DNA from: Phenylobacterium sp. J426
Lineage (GTDB): Bacteria; Pseudomonadota; Alphaproteobacteria; Caulobacterales; Caulobacteraceae
Reading direction: 5' to 3'
DNA length: 64,000 bases
Assembly: GCF_024699945.1 (NCBI RefSeq)
Contig: NZ_JAJOMY010000001.1
Location: 558,001-622,000 of the forward strand
Position numbers and translations under genes: made by a program. Under the pieces are notes generated by a model. The model ran no database searches and had not been told where the DNA came from. It worked only from the letters and a program-made list of their open reading frames with translations. Below are positions 53,714 to 64,000 of the stretch, piece by piece. Each line of letters starts with the position of its first letter. Position 1 is the first letter of the stretch.

Positions 53714-54751
53714 GTGTCCCTCCGCGCCCAACTGCTTTCCTGGTACGACGCGAACGCCCGAGACCTCGCCTGGCGGGTGGGGCCTGGCCACCACGCGGCG
53801 GGCGTACGGGCCGACCCTTACCGCGTCTGGCTTTCCGAGGTGATGCTGCAGCAGACCACCGTGCCCCACGCGACGCCTTACTTCCTGAAATTCACCGCCC
53901 GCTGGCCTACCGTGAACGAACTGGCCGCCGCGCCGGATGAAGACGTCATGGCCGCGTGGGCGGGGCTCGGCTACTACGCCCGCGCCCGCAACCTGCTGGC
54001 CTGCGCCCGCGCCGTGGCGAAGGACCACGGCGGCGTCTTTCCCGACACCGAAGAGGGCCTGCGGTCCCTGCCGGGGCTTGGCCCCTACACCGCCGCGGCC
54101 GTTGCGGCGATCGCCTTCGACCGGCCGGCCAATGTGGTCGACGGGAACGTGGAGCGGGTGATGTCGCGGCTGTTCGCGGTCGAACAGCCCCTGCCAGACG
54201 CCAAGCCCGAGCTGAAGCGACTCGCCGCCGCGCTCGTTGCCGAGGACCGCCCGGGCGACTGGGCCCAGGCGCTGATGGACCTGGGCGCCACGATCTGCCG
54301 GCCGAAGTCGCCGCTGTGCGAGCGCTGCCCGGTGATCGACCACTGCGCGGCGTTCGCGACCGGCGCGCCGGAAAGCTATCCCCGCAGGGCGGCGAAGGCC
54401 GAGCGCCCGCACCGCCACGGCGTGGCCTATGTCCTGACGCGCGGCGACGAGGTGGCCCTGGTCCGGCGGCCGCCCAAGGGGCTGCTGGGCGGGATGCTGG
54501 CGCTGCCGACCAGCGACTGGCGGGCCGAGCGCTGGAGCGACGCCGAGGCGCTCGCCGCCGCGCCGGCGGATGTGGACTGGCGGGGCGTCGGCGAGGTGGA
54601 ACACGGCTTCACCCACTTCACCCTGACGCTGCGCCTGCTGCGGGCCGAGGGTGATGCGGACGGTGTGATCTGGAGGCCACGACGGGATCTGGACGCCCTG
54701 CCGAGCGTCTTTCTGAAGGCGGCGCGAGCAGGCCTCACGAACCTGCTCTAA
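53714..54751 (+). CDS. mutY: A/G-specific adenine glycosylase MutY
   Basis: A 345-residue repair enzyme that removes adenine opposite 8-oxoguanine. HhH-GPD fold with SEVMLQQTTVPHATPYFLKF (catalytic Glu), LPGLGPYTAAAVAAIAFD, NVVDGNVERV (catalytic Asp), and the four-Cys [4Fe-4S] set CRPKSPLCERCPVIDHC. A C-terminal NUDIX-like domain recognises 8-oxoG (GVAYVLTRGDEVALVRRPPK, FTHFTLTLRL). The GTG at 53714 begins MSLRAQLLSWYDANARDLAW. Intact. Confidence 0.96.
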   Translation: MSLRAQLLSWYDANARDLAWRVGPGHHAAGVRADPYRVWLSEVMLQQTTVPHATPYFLKFTARWPTVNELAAAPDEDVMAAWAGLGYYARARNLLACARAVAKDHGGVFPDTEEGLRSLPGLGPYTAAAVAAIAFDRPANVVDGNVERVMSRLFAVEQPLPDAKPELKRLAAALVAEDRPGDWAQALMDLGATICRPKSPLCERCPVIDHCAAFATGAPESYPRRAAKAERPHRHGVAYVLTRGDEVALVRRPPKGLLGGMLALPTSDWRAERWSDAEALAAAPADVDWRGVGEVEHGFTHFTLTLRLLRAEGDADGVIWRPRRDLDALPSVFLKAARAGLTNLL

Positions 54752-55903
54752 TCGGGATCGCGGGCGGGGAACACGAAGAGCAGGACCGTGAAGGCGATCG
54801 CAGACATCGCCAGCGCCGCACCCGGGATGGCCGGCACGCCGAAGGCCGCCAGCGCCGCGCCGCCGAGCGCGGAGCCCAGGGCCTGGCCCACCGAGATCAC
54901 CGAGCCGTTCAGCGCCATGGCTACAGGCGCGCCGTCAGTCATCTGGATCAGCCGCGCCTGCACCACCGGCGTCATCGAGAAGAGCGCCGTGGCTGCGACG
55001 AAGATGGCGAGCGCCACCAGCACCATGCTGGGCCAGCCCGGCGGCAGGGCATGGTGGGTGGCGGCGAAGTGCAGGGTCATGGCGGCGGCCTGGATGCCGA
55101 AGCCCTGCAGGATCCAGGCCTTTCCCGCGTAGCGGTTGGCGGCCCGCCCGCCGAGCCAGAGGCCGAGGATCGAGCCCACCCCGATCATCATCTGGAACGC
55201 GCCGACGCCGGGCGCCGGTGACACCGGCCCCCACCCGCACCAGCGGCGCAATATAGAGGTTCACCGTCATATTGGCGGCGAACAGCAGGAAGGTCGTCAG
55301 GAACAGCGGCCAGATGTGGCCGATTGGCAGCCGGCCGCCCACGCGCCGGGGGGCCGGAGCCAAGCGCGGCATGAAGGCCAGGACGCCCGCCAGCGCGAGG
55401 CCCGAGAGCCCCGCGGCGAAGACGAAGGTGGCGCGCCAGCCGAACAGCGCGCCGATGACGCTGCCGAGCGGGATGCCGATGACGAAGGCGACCGTCATGC
55501 CCCCGCTGGTCATGGCGATGGCCGATCCCCGCCGCTCGGGCGAGGCCAGCGTCGCCGCGGCGATAGACGCCGCCGGCATGGCGACGGCGCCCGCGAGGCC
55601 GGCCAGGGCCCGCAGTCCTAGCAGGCTCGGAAAATCCGGCGTCATCGCGCAGGCCAGATGCGCCATCACGCCCAGCGTCAGCGCCCCCGTCAGCACGATC
55701 TTGCGGTCGACGCGGCCGAGCGCCCAGGCGACGAGCGGTCCCAGCAGGGCCGCGGTCAGGACATAGGCGGTCTGCAACTGGCCGGCCACGGCGGTCGAGA
55801 CGCCGAGGTCGCGCGCCATCACCTCCAGCAGGCCCGCGAAGATGAAGGCCGCGGAGCCGAAGGCGAAGGTGCAGAGCGTGAAGACGTAGACGCGCGGGCT
55901 CAT
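54748..55903 (-). CDS. MFS transporter, one frameshift
   Basis: About 384 residues after correction, with twelve probable spans. YVFTLCTFAFGSAAFIFAGL begins it; GQLQTAYVLTAALLGPLVAW and GRVDRKIVLTGALTLG carry the loop 2-3 motif; SPERRGSAIAMTSGGMTVAF and GIPLGSVIGALFGWRATFVF point to the arabinose-efflux/Bcr-like drug-H+ group. A one-base shift near 55213-55222 joins APLVRVGAGVT to APGVGAFQMMIGVGSILG. Substrate not predictable. Convergent overlap of four bases with mutY. Confidence 0.82.
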
Positions 55904-55932
55904 TCCCTCACGCGTCTAACAGGCGTCCGAAG

Positions 55933-57092
<1,160 letters not shown>

Positions 57093-57096
<4 letters not shown>

Positions 57097-57767
57097 GCCT
57101 CGCCGAACGGCAGCTCCTCCTGCAGCGCGTTTTCGAACGCCATCAGCGGGTCCCTGCCCATCAGGGCCAGCTTAACCGGGCCCCAGTTCAGGCGGTGGAT
57201 CTCGCACGGGCCAAGATTGAGCAGGGCCTCGGCGTGGATCGGCGCCCGGTAGCCTTTATGGCTGGCGAAGCCGTAGCCCGGGTAGACGGCGTCCATTTCG
57301 GTCATCAGGCGGTCGCGGGCGACCTTGGCGAGGATCGACGCTGCGGCGATCGACTTCGACTTGGCGTCGCCGCCCACCACGGTCGTCACCTCGCAGGGCA
57401 GCTTGAAGCGATAGTTGCCGTCGACGAGCGCGAACATCGGCTGGACGGCCATGGCCTCGATGGCGCGGCACATGGCCAGCCCCGTGGCGTGCAGGATGTT
57501 TAGGCTGGCGATCTCCTCGACGCTGGCGAAGCCGACGCCCCACGCCACCGCCTTGGCCTTGATCTCGATCTCCAGACCCTCGCGGGCCTTGGCCGAGAGC
57601 TTCTTGGAGTCGTCGAGGCCCTTGGGCACCTTGCGCGGATTGGTGTCGAGGATCACGGCCGCGGCCGAGACCGGGCCTGCCCAGGGCCCGCGGCCCGCCT
57701 CGTCGACGCCGCAGACCGGTCCGCCGACGAAGGCTTTCTCAAGTAGGAGCGTCGGACCCTTGGGCAC
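57093..57767 (-). CDS. rnhB: Ribonuclease HII
   Basis: A 224-residue enzyme that nicks RNA in DNA-RNA hybrids and removes single ribonucleotides. Carboxylates: Asp-Glu in [16 protein letters not shown], Asp in ALVDGNYRF and later Asp in [39 protein letters not shown] is also typical. The start is GTG 57767, overlapping the tag stop by one base (TAGTG). Lies upstream of ccrM, whose promoter box touches its stop codon. Confidence 0.95.
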
Positions 57768-58354
57768 TAGCGGACAAGCCCCTTCACTTCATTGTGGCGA
57801 AAGCAGTCGGCGAGGTGGTCGTTGACCAGCCCGGTCGCCTGCATCCAGGCATAGACGATCACCGGCCCCACGAACTTGAAGCCCCGGGCCTTCAGCGCCT
57901 TGGAGACCTCGACGGCGAGCGGCGTCTGGGCCGGCACCTGGCCGGCGTTCCACCGGTTCTGGACCGGCTCGCCGCCCACGAAGCCCCAGCAGAACGCGGA
58001 GAAGTCTTCGCCGCGGTCGCGCATTTCGAGGAAGATCTGCGCGCCGGAGATGGCGGCGTCGATCTTGGCGTTGGAGCGGACGATGCCGGCGTTGGCCATC
58101 AGGCGCGCGCGATCGGCGTCGTCATAGCGGGCCACCTTCTCGGGATCGAAGCCGTCGAACGCCTCGCGGAAGGCGTCGCGCTTGCGCAGGATGGTGATCC
58201 ACGACAGCCCGGCCTGGAAGCCGTCCAGCACCAGCTTCTCCCAGAGCGCGCGGGAGTCGTACTCGGGCACGCCCCACTCCTCGTCGTGGTAGCGCTCGTA
58301 GAACGGGTCGCCGTTCATCCCCTTCCAGGTGCAGCGGGCCAGGGTCTGCGTCAT
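57767..58354 (-). CDS. tag: DNA-3-methyladenine glycosylase I
   Basis: A 195-residue base-excision enzyme that removes 3-methyladenine. [24 protein letters not shown] opens it; [38 protein letters not shown] and [25 protein letters not shown] are family marks. Zinc ligands include the N-terminal Cys and C-terminal His/Cys in [13 protein letters not shown] 58354 is chosen, with AGGG about 8 bases upstream; GTG 58363 is possible. Overlaps rnhB. Confidence 0.93.
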   Translation of the reverse strand: MTQTLARCTWKGMNGDPFYERYHDEEWGVPEYDSRALWEKLVLDGFQAGLSWITILRKRDAFREAFDGFDPEKVARYDDADRARLMANAGIVRSNAKIDAAISGAQIFLEMRDRGEDFSAFCWGFVGGEPVQNRWNAGQVPAQTPLAVEVSKALKARGFKFVGPVIVYAWMQATGLVNDHLADCFRHNEVKGLVR

Positions 58355-58416
58355 CGCGCGCACCCTCGCCTCACCGCGCGGGGAACCTCAAGGACCGTTT
58401 CGCCGCATCCGGACCT

Positions 58417-59224
58417 CTAAGCGGCGTTATCCCCAGGTTGATCGGCCGATTGGGGAAACCATTCGGGCGTCTCGACGCGCACCGGTCGGCCCTCGGCGGT
58501 GAGGTCGGCGCCCAGCGCCCGGTCGAGGCGGACGAGCGCCATGGCGCGGCCGTTGGCGCCGGAGAGCACCTCGCCGGCCCGGAGTTCGCCGGCCAGCACC
58601 TCAGTCCCCGGCGCAGGCGGGGGGCCGTCGAAGGTGATCGGCAGCATCCGGCTCTTGATCTGGCCGCGACGCTTCATGCGCGAGGTGGTCTCCTGGCCTA
58701 CGAAGCAGCCCTTCTTGAAGTCGATGCCGCCCAGCAGGTCGAAGTCAGCCTCGATCGGATAGGCCTTGTCCGAGCCCCAGTCCGCCGGCCCTGGCACGCC
58801 GTGCGCCAGGCGGTGCGCCTCGTAGGCGGCCTCGTCGGCATCGGCGGTCGCGGGTCCATAGATGCGGCGGCCGAGCTCGGGCAGGCGGGGATCGACGACG
58901 CCGGCCGAGCCCGCCGGCCACTGGGCGAACACCGGCAGGTCGCTGGCGGCGAGGTCGACCTTGGCGCGCAGGCGGTAGATCGCCAGCCGCTGGAGCAGGG
59001 CGTCGCGATGCTCGCGCGCCACGTCGATGAGCGCGCCGTCCGGCGCACCGATCACAAAGAGGTCATAGAGCAGCCGCCCCTGCGGCGTCAGCAGGGCGCC
59101 GAAGCGGGCCTCTCCGGGCTGCAGCGTCTCCACGTCCTGGGTGAGGAGCCCCCTGCAGGAAGGGCCGCCAGTCGGGACCGCCGACGGCGATCAGGGCGCG
59201 GCTGTTCAGCGAAGCGACAGTCAT
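58417..59224 (-). CDS. ygfZ: YgfZ/GcvT-fold folate-binding Fe-S assembly protein, one frameshift
   Basis: About 268 residues after correction, in the GcvT-like tetrahydrofolate-binding fold used to mature some [4Fe-4S] enzymes such as MiaB. MTVASLNSRALIAVGGPDWR PFLQG lies in one frame; one extra base in the C5 run 59149-59153 moves the rest, LLTQDVETLQPGEARFGALL onward. The signature K-G-C-x-x-G-Q-E is in DFKKGCFVGQETTSRMKRRG. A frameshift would make it a fragment, but a sequence error is likely. Divergent from the glycosyltransferase gene. Confidence 0.88.
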
Positions 59225-59287
59225 GCCCGGCAATTTGGGATGCGCCGCGGTGGAGCGCCAGCACGCGCTTCGGGTATTGGATAAGGC

Positions 59288-60249
59288 ATGGCGTCCGGTC
59301 CGTTCCCGATTCTGTTTATCACCGCCACGCGCATCGGCGACGCGGTGCTCTCTTCGGGGCTGATCAAGCGCCTGCACGACGAGATCCCCAACGCCCGCTT
59401 CACCATCGTGGCCGGCCCAGCCGCCGCGCCGCTGTTCGCGGAGGTCCCGAACCTGGATCGGGTGATCGTGATGCAGAAGGCGAAGTCGGGCGGACACTGG
59501 TTCGACCTGTGGCGCGAGACCCGCAAGCGGCGCTGGGGCCTGGTGGTCGACCTGCGCGGGTCGGGTCTGACCCGCTTCCTGCGGACGCGGCGGCGCGCCG
59601 TCCACCGCAAGAGCGCCGAGCCGGTCCACAAGGTGCTGGAGGCCGCCCGTCTGCTGAAGATCGAGGACGAGCCGGCGGCGCCTTTCCTGTTCACCTCGCC
59701 GGACACTGAGGCCTACGCCGCCGAACTGGTCGCCGGCGAAGGCCCTATCCTGGCGCTCGCGCCGGCGGCCAACTGGATCGGCAAGACCTGGCCGGTGGAG
59801 CGCTTCTCCCAGGTGGCCATGCGCCTGGTGCGCGGCGACGGCCCGCTGAGGGGCGGGCGGCTGATGGTGGTCGGGGGTCGGGCGACGTGAACCTGGTCAA
59901 GCCGCTGCGCGACGTGGCGCCCAGCCGGATCATCGACCTGACCGGCAAGGACCTGCTGACCGCCTATGCGGCGCTGAAGCACGCGCGCCTGTTCATCGGC
60001 AACGACAGCGGCGCGATGCATCTGGCCGCGGCCGCCGGCTGCCCGACCATAGGCCTTTTCGGCCCCTCGGACGAGCGGCTCTACGCACCGTGGGGGCCCG
60101 GCACGCGCGTCGTCCGCGGACCGCGCGACCTGGACCAGATCCGCCAGGTGGACCCCGGCCTCGACCAGGCCATCTGTCACATGATGGACCTGCCGGTGGA
60201 GAAGGTGGTACGCGCCGCCCACGAGCTTCTCGCCGCCACGGAAGGCTGA
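59288..60249 (+). CDS. Glycosyltransferase family 9 (heptosyltransferase-like), one frameshift
   Basis: About 320 residues after correction. First frame: ILFITATRIGDAVLSSGLIK (family N-terminus), GLVVDLRGSGLTRFLRTRRR, LALAPAANWIGKTWPVERFS. The break is at the G5 run 59873-59877, where one G seems missing; then RIIDLTGKDLLTAYAALKHA, RLFIGNDSGAMHLAAAAGCP (the GNDSG nucleotide-sugar motif) and GLFGPSDERLYAPWGPG. It adds a heptose or related sugar to lipopolysaccharide core; donor unknown. Three bases before dihydroorotase. Confidence 0.87.
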
Positions 60250-60252
60250 ACC

Positions 60253-61590
60253 ATGCCCGAGACCTACGACCTGATCGTGCGCGGCGGCGAGGTGGTGAAC
60301 CACGCAGGCCGCGGCGCGGCCGACGTCGGCGTGCGGGGCGGCAAGATCGTCGCCATCGGCGACCTGTCGCAGGCCAGCGCTGGCGAGACCTTCGACGCCG
60401 CCGGCCTCACGGTGCTGCCGGGCGTCATAGACACCCAGGTGCATTTCCGCGAACCCGGTCTCGAGTGGAAGGAAGACCTGGAAACAGGTTCGCGCGCGGC
60501 GGTCCTGGGCGGCGTCGTCGCCGTGTTCGAGATGCCGAACACCGAACCCACGACGACGGACCCGGGGGCGCTGGAGGACAAGCTGGCGCGGGCGGCCGAC
60601 CGCATGCACTGCGACCACGCCTTCTATGTCGGCGGCACCCACGAGAACGCGAAGTTCCTCGGCGAGCTGGAGCGCCTGCCCGGCTGTTGCGGGATCAAGG
60701 TGTTCATGGGCGCGTCCACCGGCACCCTGCTGGTGCAGGACGACGAGGGCATCGAGATGGTGCTCCGCCACATCCACCGGCGCGCCGCCTTCCACTCCGA
60801 GGACGAGTACCGCCTGGCCGACCGCCGACCGCTGGCCCGAACGGGCGACTGGACGAGCCACTACGAGGTCCGCGACGCCCAATCGGCGATCCAGTCCACC
60901 GAACGCCTGGTCCGGCTGGCCAAGCAGCTGGGCAAGCGCATCCACGTCCTGCACGTCACGACGCGCGAGGAGATCGCCTACCTGGCGGCGCACAAGGACG
61001 TGGCCAGCGTCGAGGTCACGCCGCAGCACCTGACGCTCGCGGGGCCAGAGGCCTACGAGCGGCTGAAGGGCTTCGCCCAGATGAATCCGCCGATCCGTGG
61101 GCCGGAACATCGCGAGGGTCTGTGGGCCGGCATCGCCAGCGGCGTGGCGGACGTCATCGGCTCGGACCATGCGCCTCACACCAGGGAGGAGAAGGCTCGC
61201 CCCTACCCGGCCTCGCCATCGGGGATGCCGGGCGTGCAGACCCTGCTTCCCGTGATGCTGACCCACGTAGCCGAGGGCCGGCTCTCCCTGGAGCGGCTGG
61301 TGGACCTGACCAGCCACGGCGCGAACCGTGTGTTCGGCCTGGCCGACAAGGGGCGGCTCGCCGTGGGCTACGACGCCGACCTGACCATCGTCGACCTGAA
61401 GGCCACGAGGACGATCCGCCACGAGGACATGGCGACGCGTGTCGGCTGGACGCCGTTCGATGGTTTCACCGCCAAGGGCTGGCCGATGGCGACGATCATC
61501 CGCGGACGCACGGTGATGCGCGACGGCGAGATCACCGCCCCCAGCCTGGGCCAGCCGGTGCGGTTCGCCGAGACCCTGGATCATCACTGA
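60253..61590 (+). CDS. pyrC: Dihydroorotase / amidohydrolase, class I type
   Basis: A 445-residue metal-dependent hydrolase. The metal site opens with VLPGVIDTQVHFREPGLEWK (DxHxR), then EMPNTEPTTTDP, the Lys in CGIKVFMGASTG, His in HVLHVTTREE and VTPQHLTLAG, and Asp in VIGSDHAPHTREEKARPYPA. Class I dihydroorotases closing carbamoylaspartate share this set; allantoinases and hydantoinases are close relatives, so the reaction is probable but not certain. Intact and co-directional with the glycosyltransferase. Confidence 0.9.
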   Translation: MPETYDLIVRGGEVVNHAGRGAADVGVRGGKIVAIGDLSQASAGETFDAAGLTVLPGVIDTQVHFREPGLEWKEDLETGSRAAVLGGVVAVFEMPNTEPTTTDPGALEDKLARAADRMHCDHAFYVGGTHENAKFLGELERLPGCCGIKVFMGASTGTLLVQDDEGIEMVLRHIHRRAAFHSEDEYRLADRRPLARTGDWTSHYEVRDAQSAIQSTERLVRLAKQLGKRIHVLHVTTREEIAYLAAHKDVASVEVTPQHLTLAGPEAYERLKGFAQMNPPIRGPEHREGLWAGIASGVADVIGSDHAPHTREEKARPYPASPSGMPGVQTLLPVMLTHVAEGRLSLERLVDLTSHGANRVFGLADKGRLAVGYDADLTIVDLKATRTIRHEDMATRVGWTPFDGFTAKGWPMATIIRGRTVMRDGEITAPSLGQPVRFAETLDHH

Positions 61591-61748
61591 GCGCGGGCGT
61601 GCGCCCGGCGCGCGCAACGCAGGGGTACGCCTCCTGCGAGGCGAAATGACGCTGTTCCCGCCTGCGCAGGCGCGCTCCATAGTGACGGCGTCGGTGAAAT
61701 GGACGGGCGCCGGCGACGAGTGACGACACGCGCCCGGGAAACACGCCG

Positions 61749-62861
61749 TTGCCACAGCTTGACCTGACCACCCTGAGCGGGCCGGAACTCCGGCAACTGC
61801 TGGACAGCGCGCGCTCGCGCGGCCATGCGGCGCAGTCCTACGAGATCCTGCAGGAGATGGCGCGGCGCCGGCAGCAAGACGGCGCCGCCGAGACCCGCAA
61901 GCGTCGGTTCGGCGGCCGGCGACGCATCGCGCACGCGCCGCACATCATCGACCTCGACCTGGGCGACCCGCTCGATCCGCAGCCGGAGCCGTGGGAGGTC
62001 GGCGACCTTCCCGAGGCGCCGCACGACGCGCTTGGCCTCACGCCACTTGAGGAAGACGACGGGTTCCTGCAACCGCCGCCGCCACCCGCCGAAGCCGCAC
62101 CCGACGACGAGCCGCCGCTGACCCTGACCCGGGAGCCCGGATCGGCGGCCGCCGCGCCGCGTAGCGCGCCGAAGGCGCTCCGCCCCGCGAAGGCCGCGCG
62201 GCCCACGGCGCCGCCCAAGACATCCAAGACGGCCAAAGCGCCTCGGCCCGCCCGCCGCCCGGGATCCGCACTGGGCTTCGCCCTGGGCGGCCTGGCCGGG
62301 ATTGTCCTGGGGGTCGGAGTCGGCGGCAGCCTGCGCGAGGCCCTGGCCCTGCCGCAGGAACCGGAGGAGCCGCCGCCGATGACGGTCGCCGAGGCCCCGC
62401 CCCCGCCGCCCATCGCGCCGGAGCCCGCGCTCGTCGCCGCGACCGAGATCCCCGCCGAACCGCAGCTCGCCGAAACGGCCATCGAGGCGCCGGAAGCGCT
62501 GGCGGCGGGCGAGGACGCGGCGGCGACCCTGGCGTCGCCCGAGGCGACGTCCGAGCCGCCGAAGCCGGAACCTCAGGCAGAGCCGAAGGCTCAGCTGGCG
62601 GACGGCTGCGCCGCAGAGCCGACACCCGCCGATCGCGCCATCTGCGGCGACGCCGGGCTGCAGAAGCTGCAGAAGGACCTGCGCCACGCCTATGCCGAGG
62701 CCCTGGCGGCCCACGCGGACCGGGATCTCCTGCGGCGCCGCCAGTTGGCCTGGCGTGAGGCCCGCAACGACGTGAGCGACACGACCCGGCTCGCGATGCT
62801 CTACGAGGCGCGGATCCGGAAGCTGAACGCCGCGACGGCCGACGCGCGTAGCCGGCGCTAA
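61749..62861 (+). CDS. LprI-domain (lysozyme-inhibitor-like) membrane protein with long disordered linkers
   Basis: A 370-residue protein. TTG 61749 gives MPQLDLTTLSGPELRQLLDS and a short helical head; a disordered Pro/Ala/Glu-rich part (about 75-175) leads to a membrane helix (ALGFALGGLAGIVLGVGVGG, about 178-197). After another Pro/Ala-rich linker (200-285) comes a small domain GCAAEPTPADRAICGDAGLQ with KLQKDLRHAYAEAL and [18 protein letters not shown], which resembles the LprI family (Pfam LprI/DUF1311). So a periplasmic LprI domain hangs from a membrane anchor with a cytosolic head. Role unknown. Confidence 0.7.
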   Translation: MPQLDLTTLSGPELRQLLDSARSRGHAAQSYEILQEMARRRQQDGAAETRKRRFGGRRRIAHAPHIIDLDLGDPLDPQPEPWEVGDLPEAPHDALGLTPLEEDDGFLQPPPPPAEAAPDDEPPLTLTREPGSAAAAPRSAPKALRPAKAARPTAPPKTSKTAKAPRPARRPGSALGFALGGLAGIVLGVGVGGSLREALALPQEPEEPPPMTVAEAPPPPPIAPEPALVAATEIPAEPQLAETAIEAPEALAAGEDAAATLASPEATSEPPKPEPQAEPKAQLADGCAAEPTPADRAICGDAGLQKLQKDLRHAYAEALAAHADRDLLRRRQLAWREARNDVSDTTRLAMLYEARIRKLNAATADARSRR

Positions 62862-63153
62862 GTCGACTACCGTACTTTTGCGGGGATGGGGAACGGCTGC
62901 GCCTTAGCCGCGGTTGATCCTGTGCGCCGCAGCTTCCGGCGCGACGCTGGTCGACGACCCTCTGGCGGGATCCGTCCCTCGCCGCCAGAGGGTCTGTCGC
63001 TGTCCCAAGCAGCGGATCGCCCGCCCGAATTCACGACGCCAACGCCGCCGGCGAGGCGCTCAGCGTTGAGGCCCGTCAGCTCGAGGTTCGCCGGCCGCAC
63101 TCCGGTCGCGTTTGCGCGTTCTGCTCCCGTCGACAACGGGAGGAGCGTCGGGG
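62862..63153. other. 292-base gap with a 13-base perfect hairpin, possible small RNA or repeat
   Basis: GACCCTCTGGCGG (62956-62968) and CCGCCAGAGGGTC (62982-62994) form a perfect stem with a thirteen-base loop. GCGCCG/CGGCGC-type short pairs lie upstream near 62921-62942. No long reading frame has support. It could be a terminator for the LprI gene, a REP element or part of a small RNA. Confidence 0.4.
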
Positions 63154-63300
63154 ATGACCGGCTCGCAGGACACGTTCTGGTGGCTCATCGCCCTGGTGGC
63201 GGCCGCCGTCGTGATGTTCGCCGGCCTGCTGTGGCTTCGGCTGCGGCGGCAGGCGGAGCGGGAAGGCCGGGCGCGCCAGGTGCGGCGCGAGGAGGACTAG
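63154..63300 (+). CDS. Small single-span membrane protein, 48 residues
   Basis: MTGSQDTFWWLIALVAAAVV MFAGLLWLRL is one membrane helix followed by a basic tail RRQAEREGRARQVRREED. GGGAGGAG is about 8-12 bases before ATG 63154, which supports a real gene. The shape (outside N-terminus, basic inside tail) is like CcmD/YnhF-type miniproteins, but I cannot name a family. Ends four bases before the argS stop. Confidence 0.6.
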   Translation: MTGSQDTFWWLIALVAAAVVMFAGLLWLRLRRQAEREGRARQVRREED

Positions 63301-63304
63301 CCGC

Positions 63305-64000
63305 CTACATACGCTCCGGCGTCTCGACGCCCAGCACCTGCAGAGCCAGCTCCAGCTGTTTCAAGGCGGCGGCGGCAAGCGTCAGACGCGAGGCCCGGAC
63401 CGGCGGTTCGGCCGACAGGATCGGGCAGGCGGCGTAGAACTTCGAGAAGGCCTGGCTGAGGCGGTAGGCATGCTCAGCCAGCGCATTCGGCCTTCTTGTC
63501 GTAGGCTTCCTGCAGCGCGGTTTCGAAGGCGTCGAGCGTCAGGACCAGGTCGCGCTCGGCGGGTTCGGCCACCACGACGGGGCCCGGCGTCGCGCCCTCG
63601 GCCTCGGCCTTGCGCAGCAGGCTTTTCACCCGGACCGCCTGGTAGAGCAGGTAGGGGCCGGTCTTGCCCTCGAAGCTGGTGAAGCGGTCGAGATCGAAGA
63701 CGTAGGAGGTGCCGCGGAAGTTCTGCAGGTCGGCGAACTTCAGGGCGGCGACGGCGACCTTGCCGGCGATGTCCTCGAACTCGGCCTCGGGCAGGTTCTC
63801 GCCGAGGCCGGCCTCGTGCAGGCGCTCGCGAGCCTTTGACCGGGTCATCTCGATGAGGTCGTTCAGCTTCAGGACGCCGCCCTCGCGGGTCTTGAAGGGC
63901 TTGCCGTCCGTGCCGTTCATGGTGCCGAAGCCGATGTGCTCCAGCTGGCCCTCGGCGGCGTAGCCGGCCAGGTAGGCGGCGCGGAAGACGATCTCGAAAT
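63305..64000 (-). CDS. argS: Arginyl-tRNA synthetase (partial, 5' end outside), one frameshift
   Basis: Only the C-terminal part of a class I arginyl-tRNA synthetase is in view (about 230 residues). [21 protein letters not shown] is the KMSKS-like region unique to ArgS, followed by [20 protein letters not shown] and the anticodon-binding DALR domain ([30 protein letters not shown]). The frame breaks near 63482-63488 (one base extra or two missing); corrected, it reads [27 protein letters not shown] to [10 protein letters not shown]. As ArgS is essential, a sequence error is the best explanation. Confidence 0.9.

Noticed and set aside
59713..61755. 680-codon antisense frame opposite the glycosyltransferase and dihydroorotase
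   Set aside because: Composition typical of reverse-frame translation and no ribosome binding site.

Overview
The window reads as a chromosomal segment of a high-GC alphaproteobacterium, most likely Caulobacterales (Caulobacter/Phenylobacterium type). Pointers are a CcrM-type adenine methyltransferase with GANTC sites and a near-consensus CtrA box in its leader, split b and b' subunits in the F0 ATP synthase cluster, a PetP/PetR-like regulator pair plus a petABC (bc1) operon, and many lineage-typical small proteins. Nearly all of it is housekeeping sequence with dense, often overlapping genes. I see no rRNA, tRNA, insertion sequence, integrase or CRISPR array. Two genes run off the window: selO on the left and argS on the right.

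Layout. 0-7.3 kb: selO, a carboxymuconolactone decarboxylase-like protein, NhaA antiporter, an SMP-30 lactonase/aldehyde dehydrogenase pair, and a pteridine-reductase-like SDR coupled to folB. 7.3-24.4 kb: MarR-response regulator-histidine kinase operon, proC, ubiK, lgt-midA-pgeF, a membrane histidine kinase with an ethylene-receptor-like sensor, prs, rplY-pth-ychF and two dienelactone hydrolases. 24.4-32.7 kb: petABC, trmL-hemF, and an overlapping operon DUF1285-nudL-DUF6111-cca-GATase. 32.9-38.4 kb: MFS transporter, SDR, GNATs, lipoproteins and a Tim44-like protein. 38.4-40.2 kb: a looser, visibly less GC-rich block with an atypical YqeY-domain gene, poorly conserved small ORFs and four degenerate copies of a short repeat. 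40.2-45 kb: tandem glycine riboswitch and gcvT-gcvH-gcvPA-gcvPB. 45-48.2 kb: PGPGW-type protein and the F0 genes atpI-B-E-F'-F. 48.3-57.8 kb: smc, two DsbA-like genes, DUF721/DciA, mutY, MFS, ccrM and rnhB. 57.8-64 kb: tag, ygfZ, a family 9 glycosyltransferase, dihydroorotase, an LprI-domain protein and argS.

A dominant feature of the sequence itself is a scatter of one-base frameshifts (about 17), most at short G or C runs, breaking genes that should be essential (lgt, smc, petB, cca, argS). I treat these as probable sequence errors and annotate the genes at full length, naming each break point. The most interesting biology is the ethylene-receptor-like HWE kinase at 15.3-16.8 kb, which keeps every residue known to matter for copper and ethylene binding in plant ETR1. 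Next come the ccrM leader with CtrA and GANTC sites, a perfect inverted repeat over the ribosome binding site of an SDR gene, and the mobile-looking 38.4-40.2 kb block. I did not find a convincing wholly new multi-gene system.
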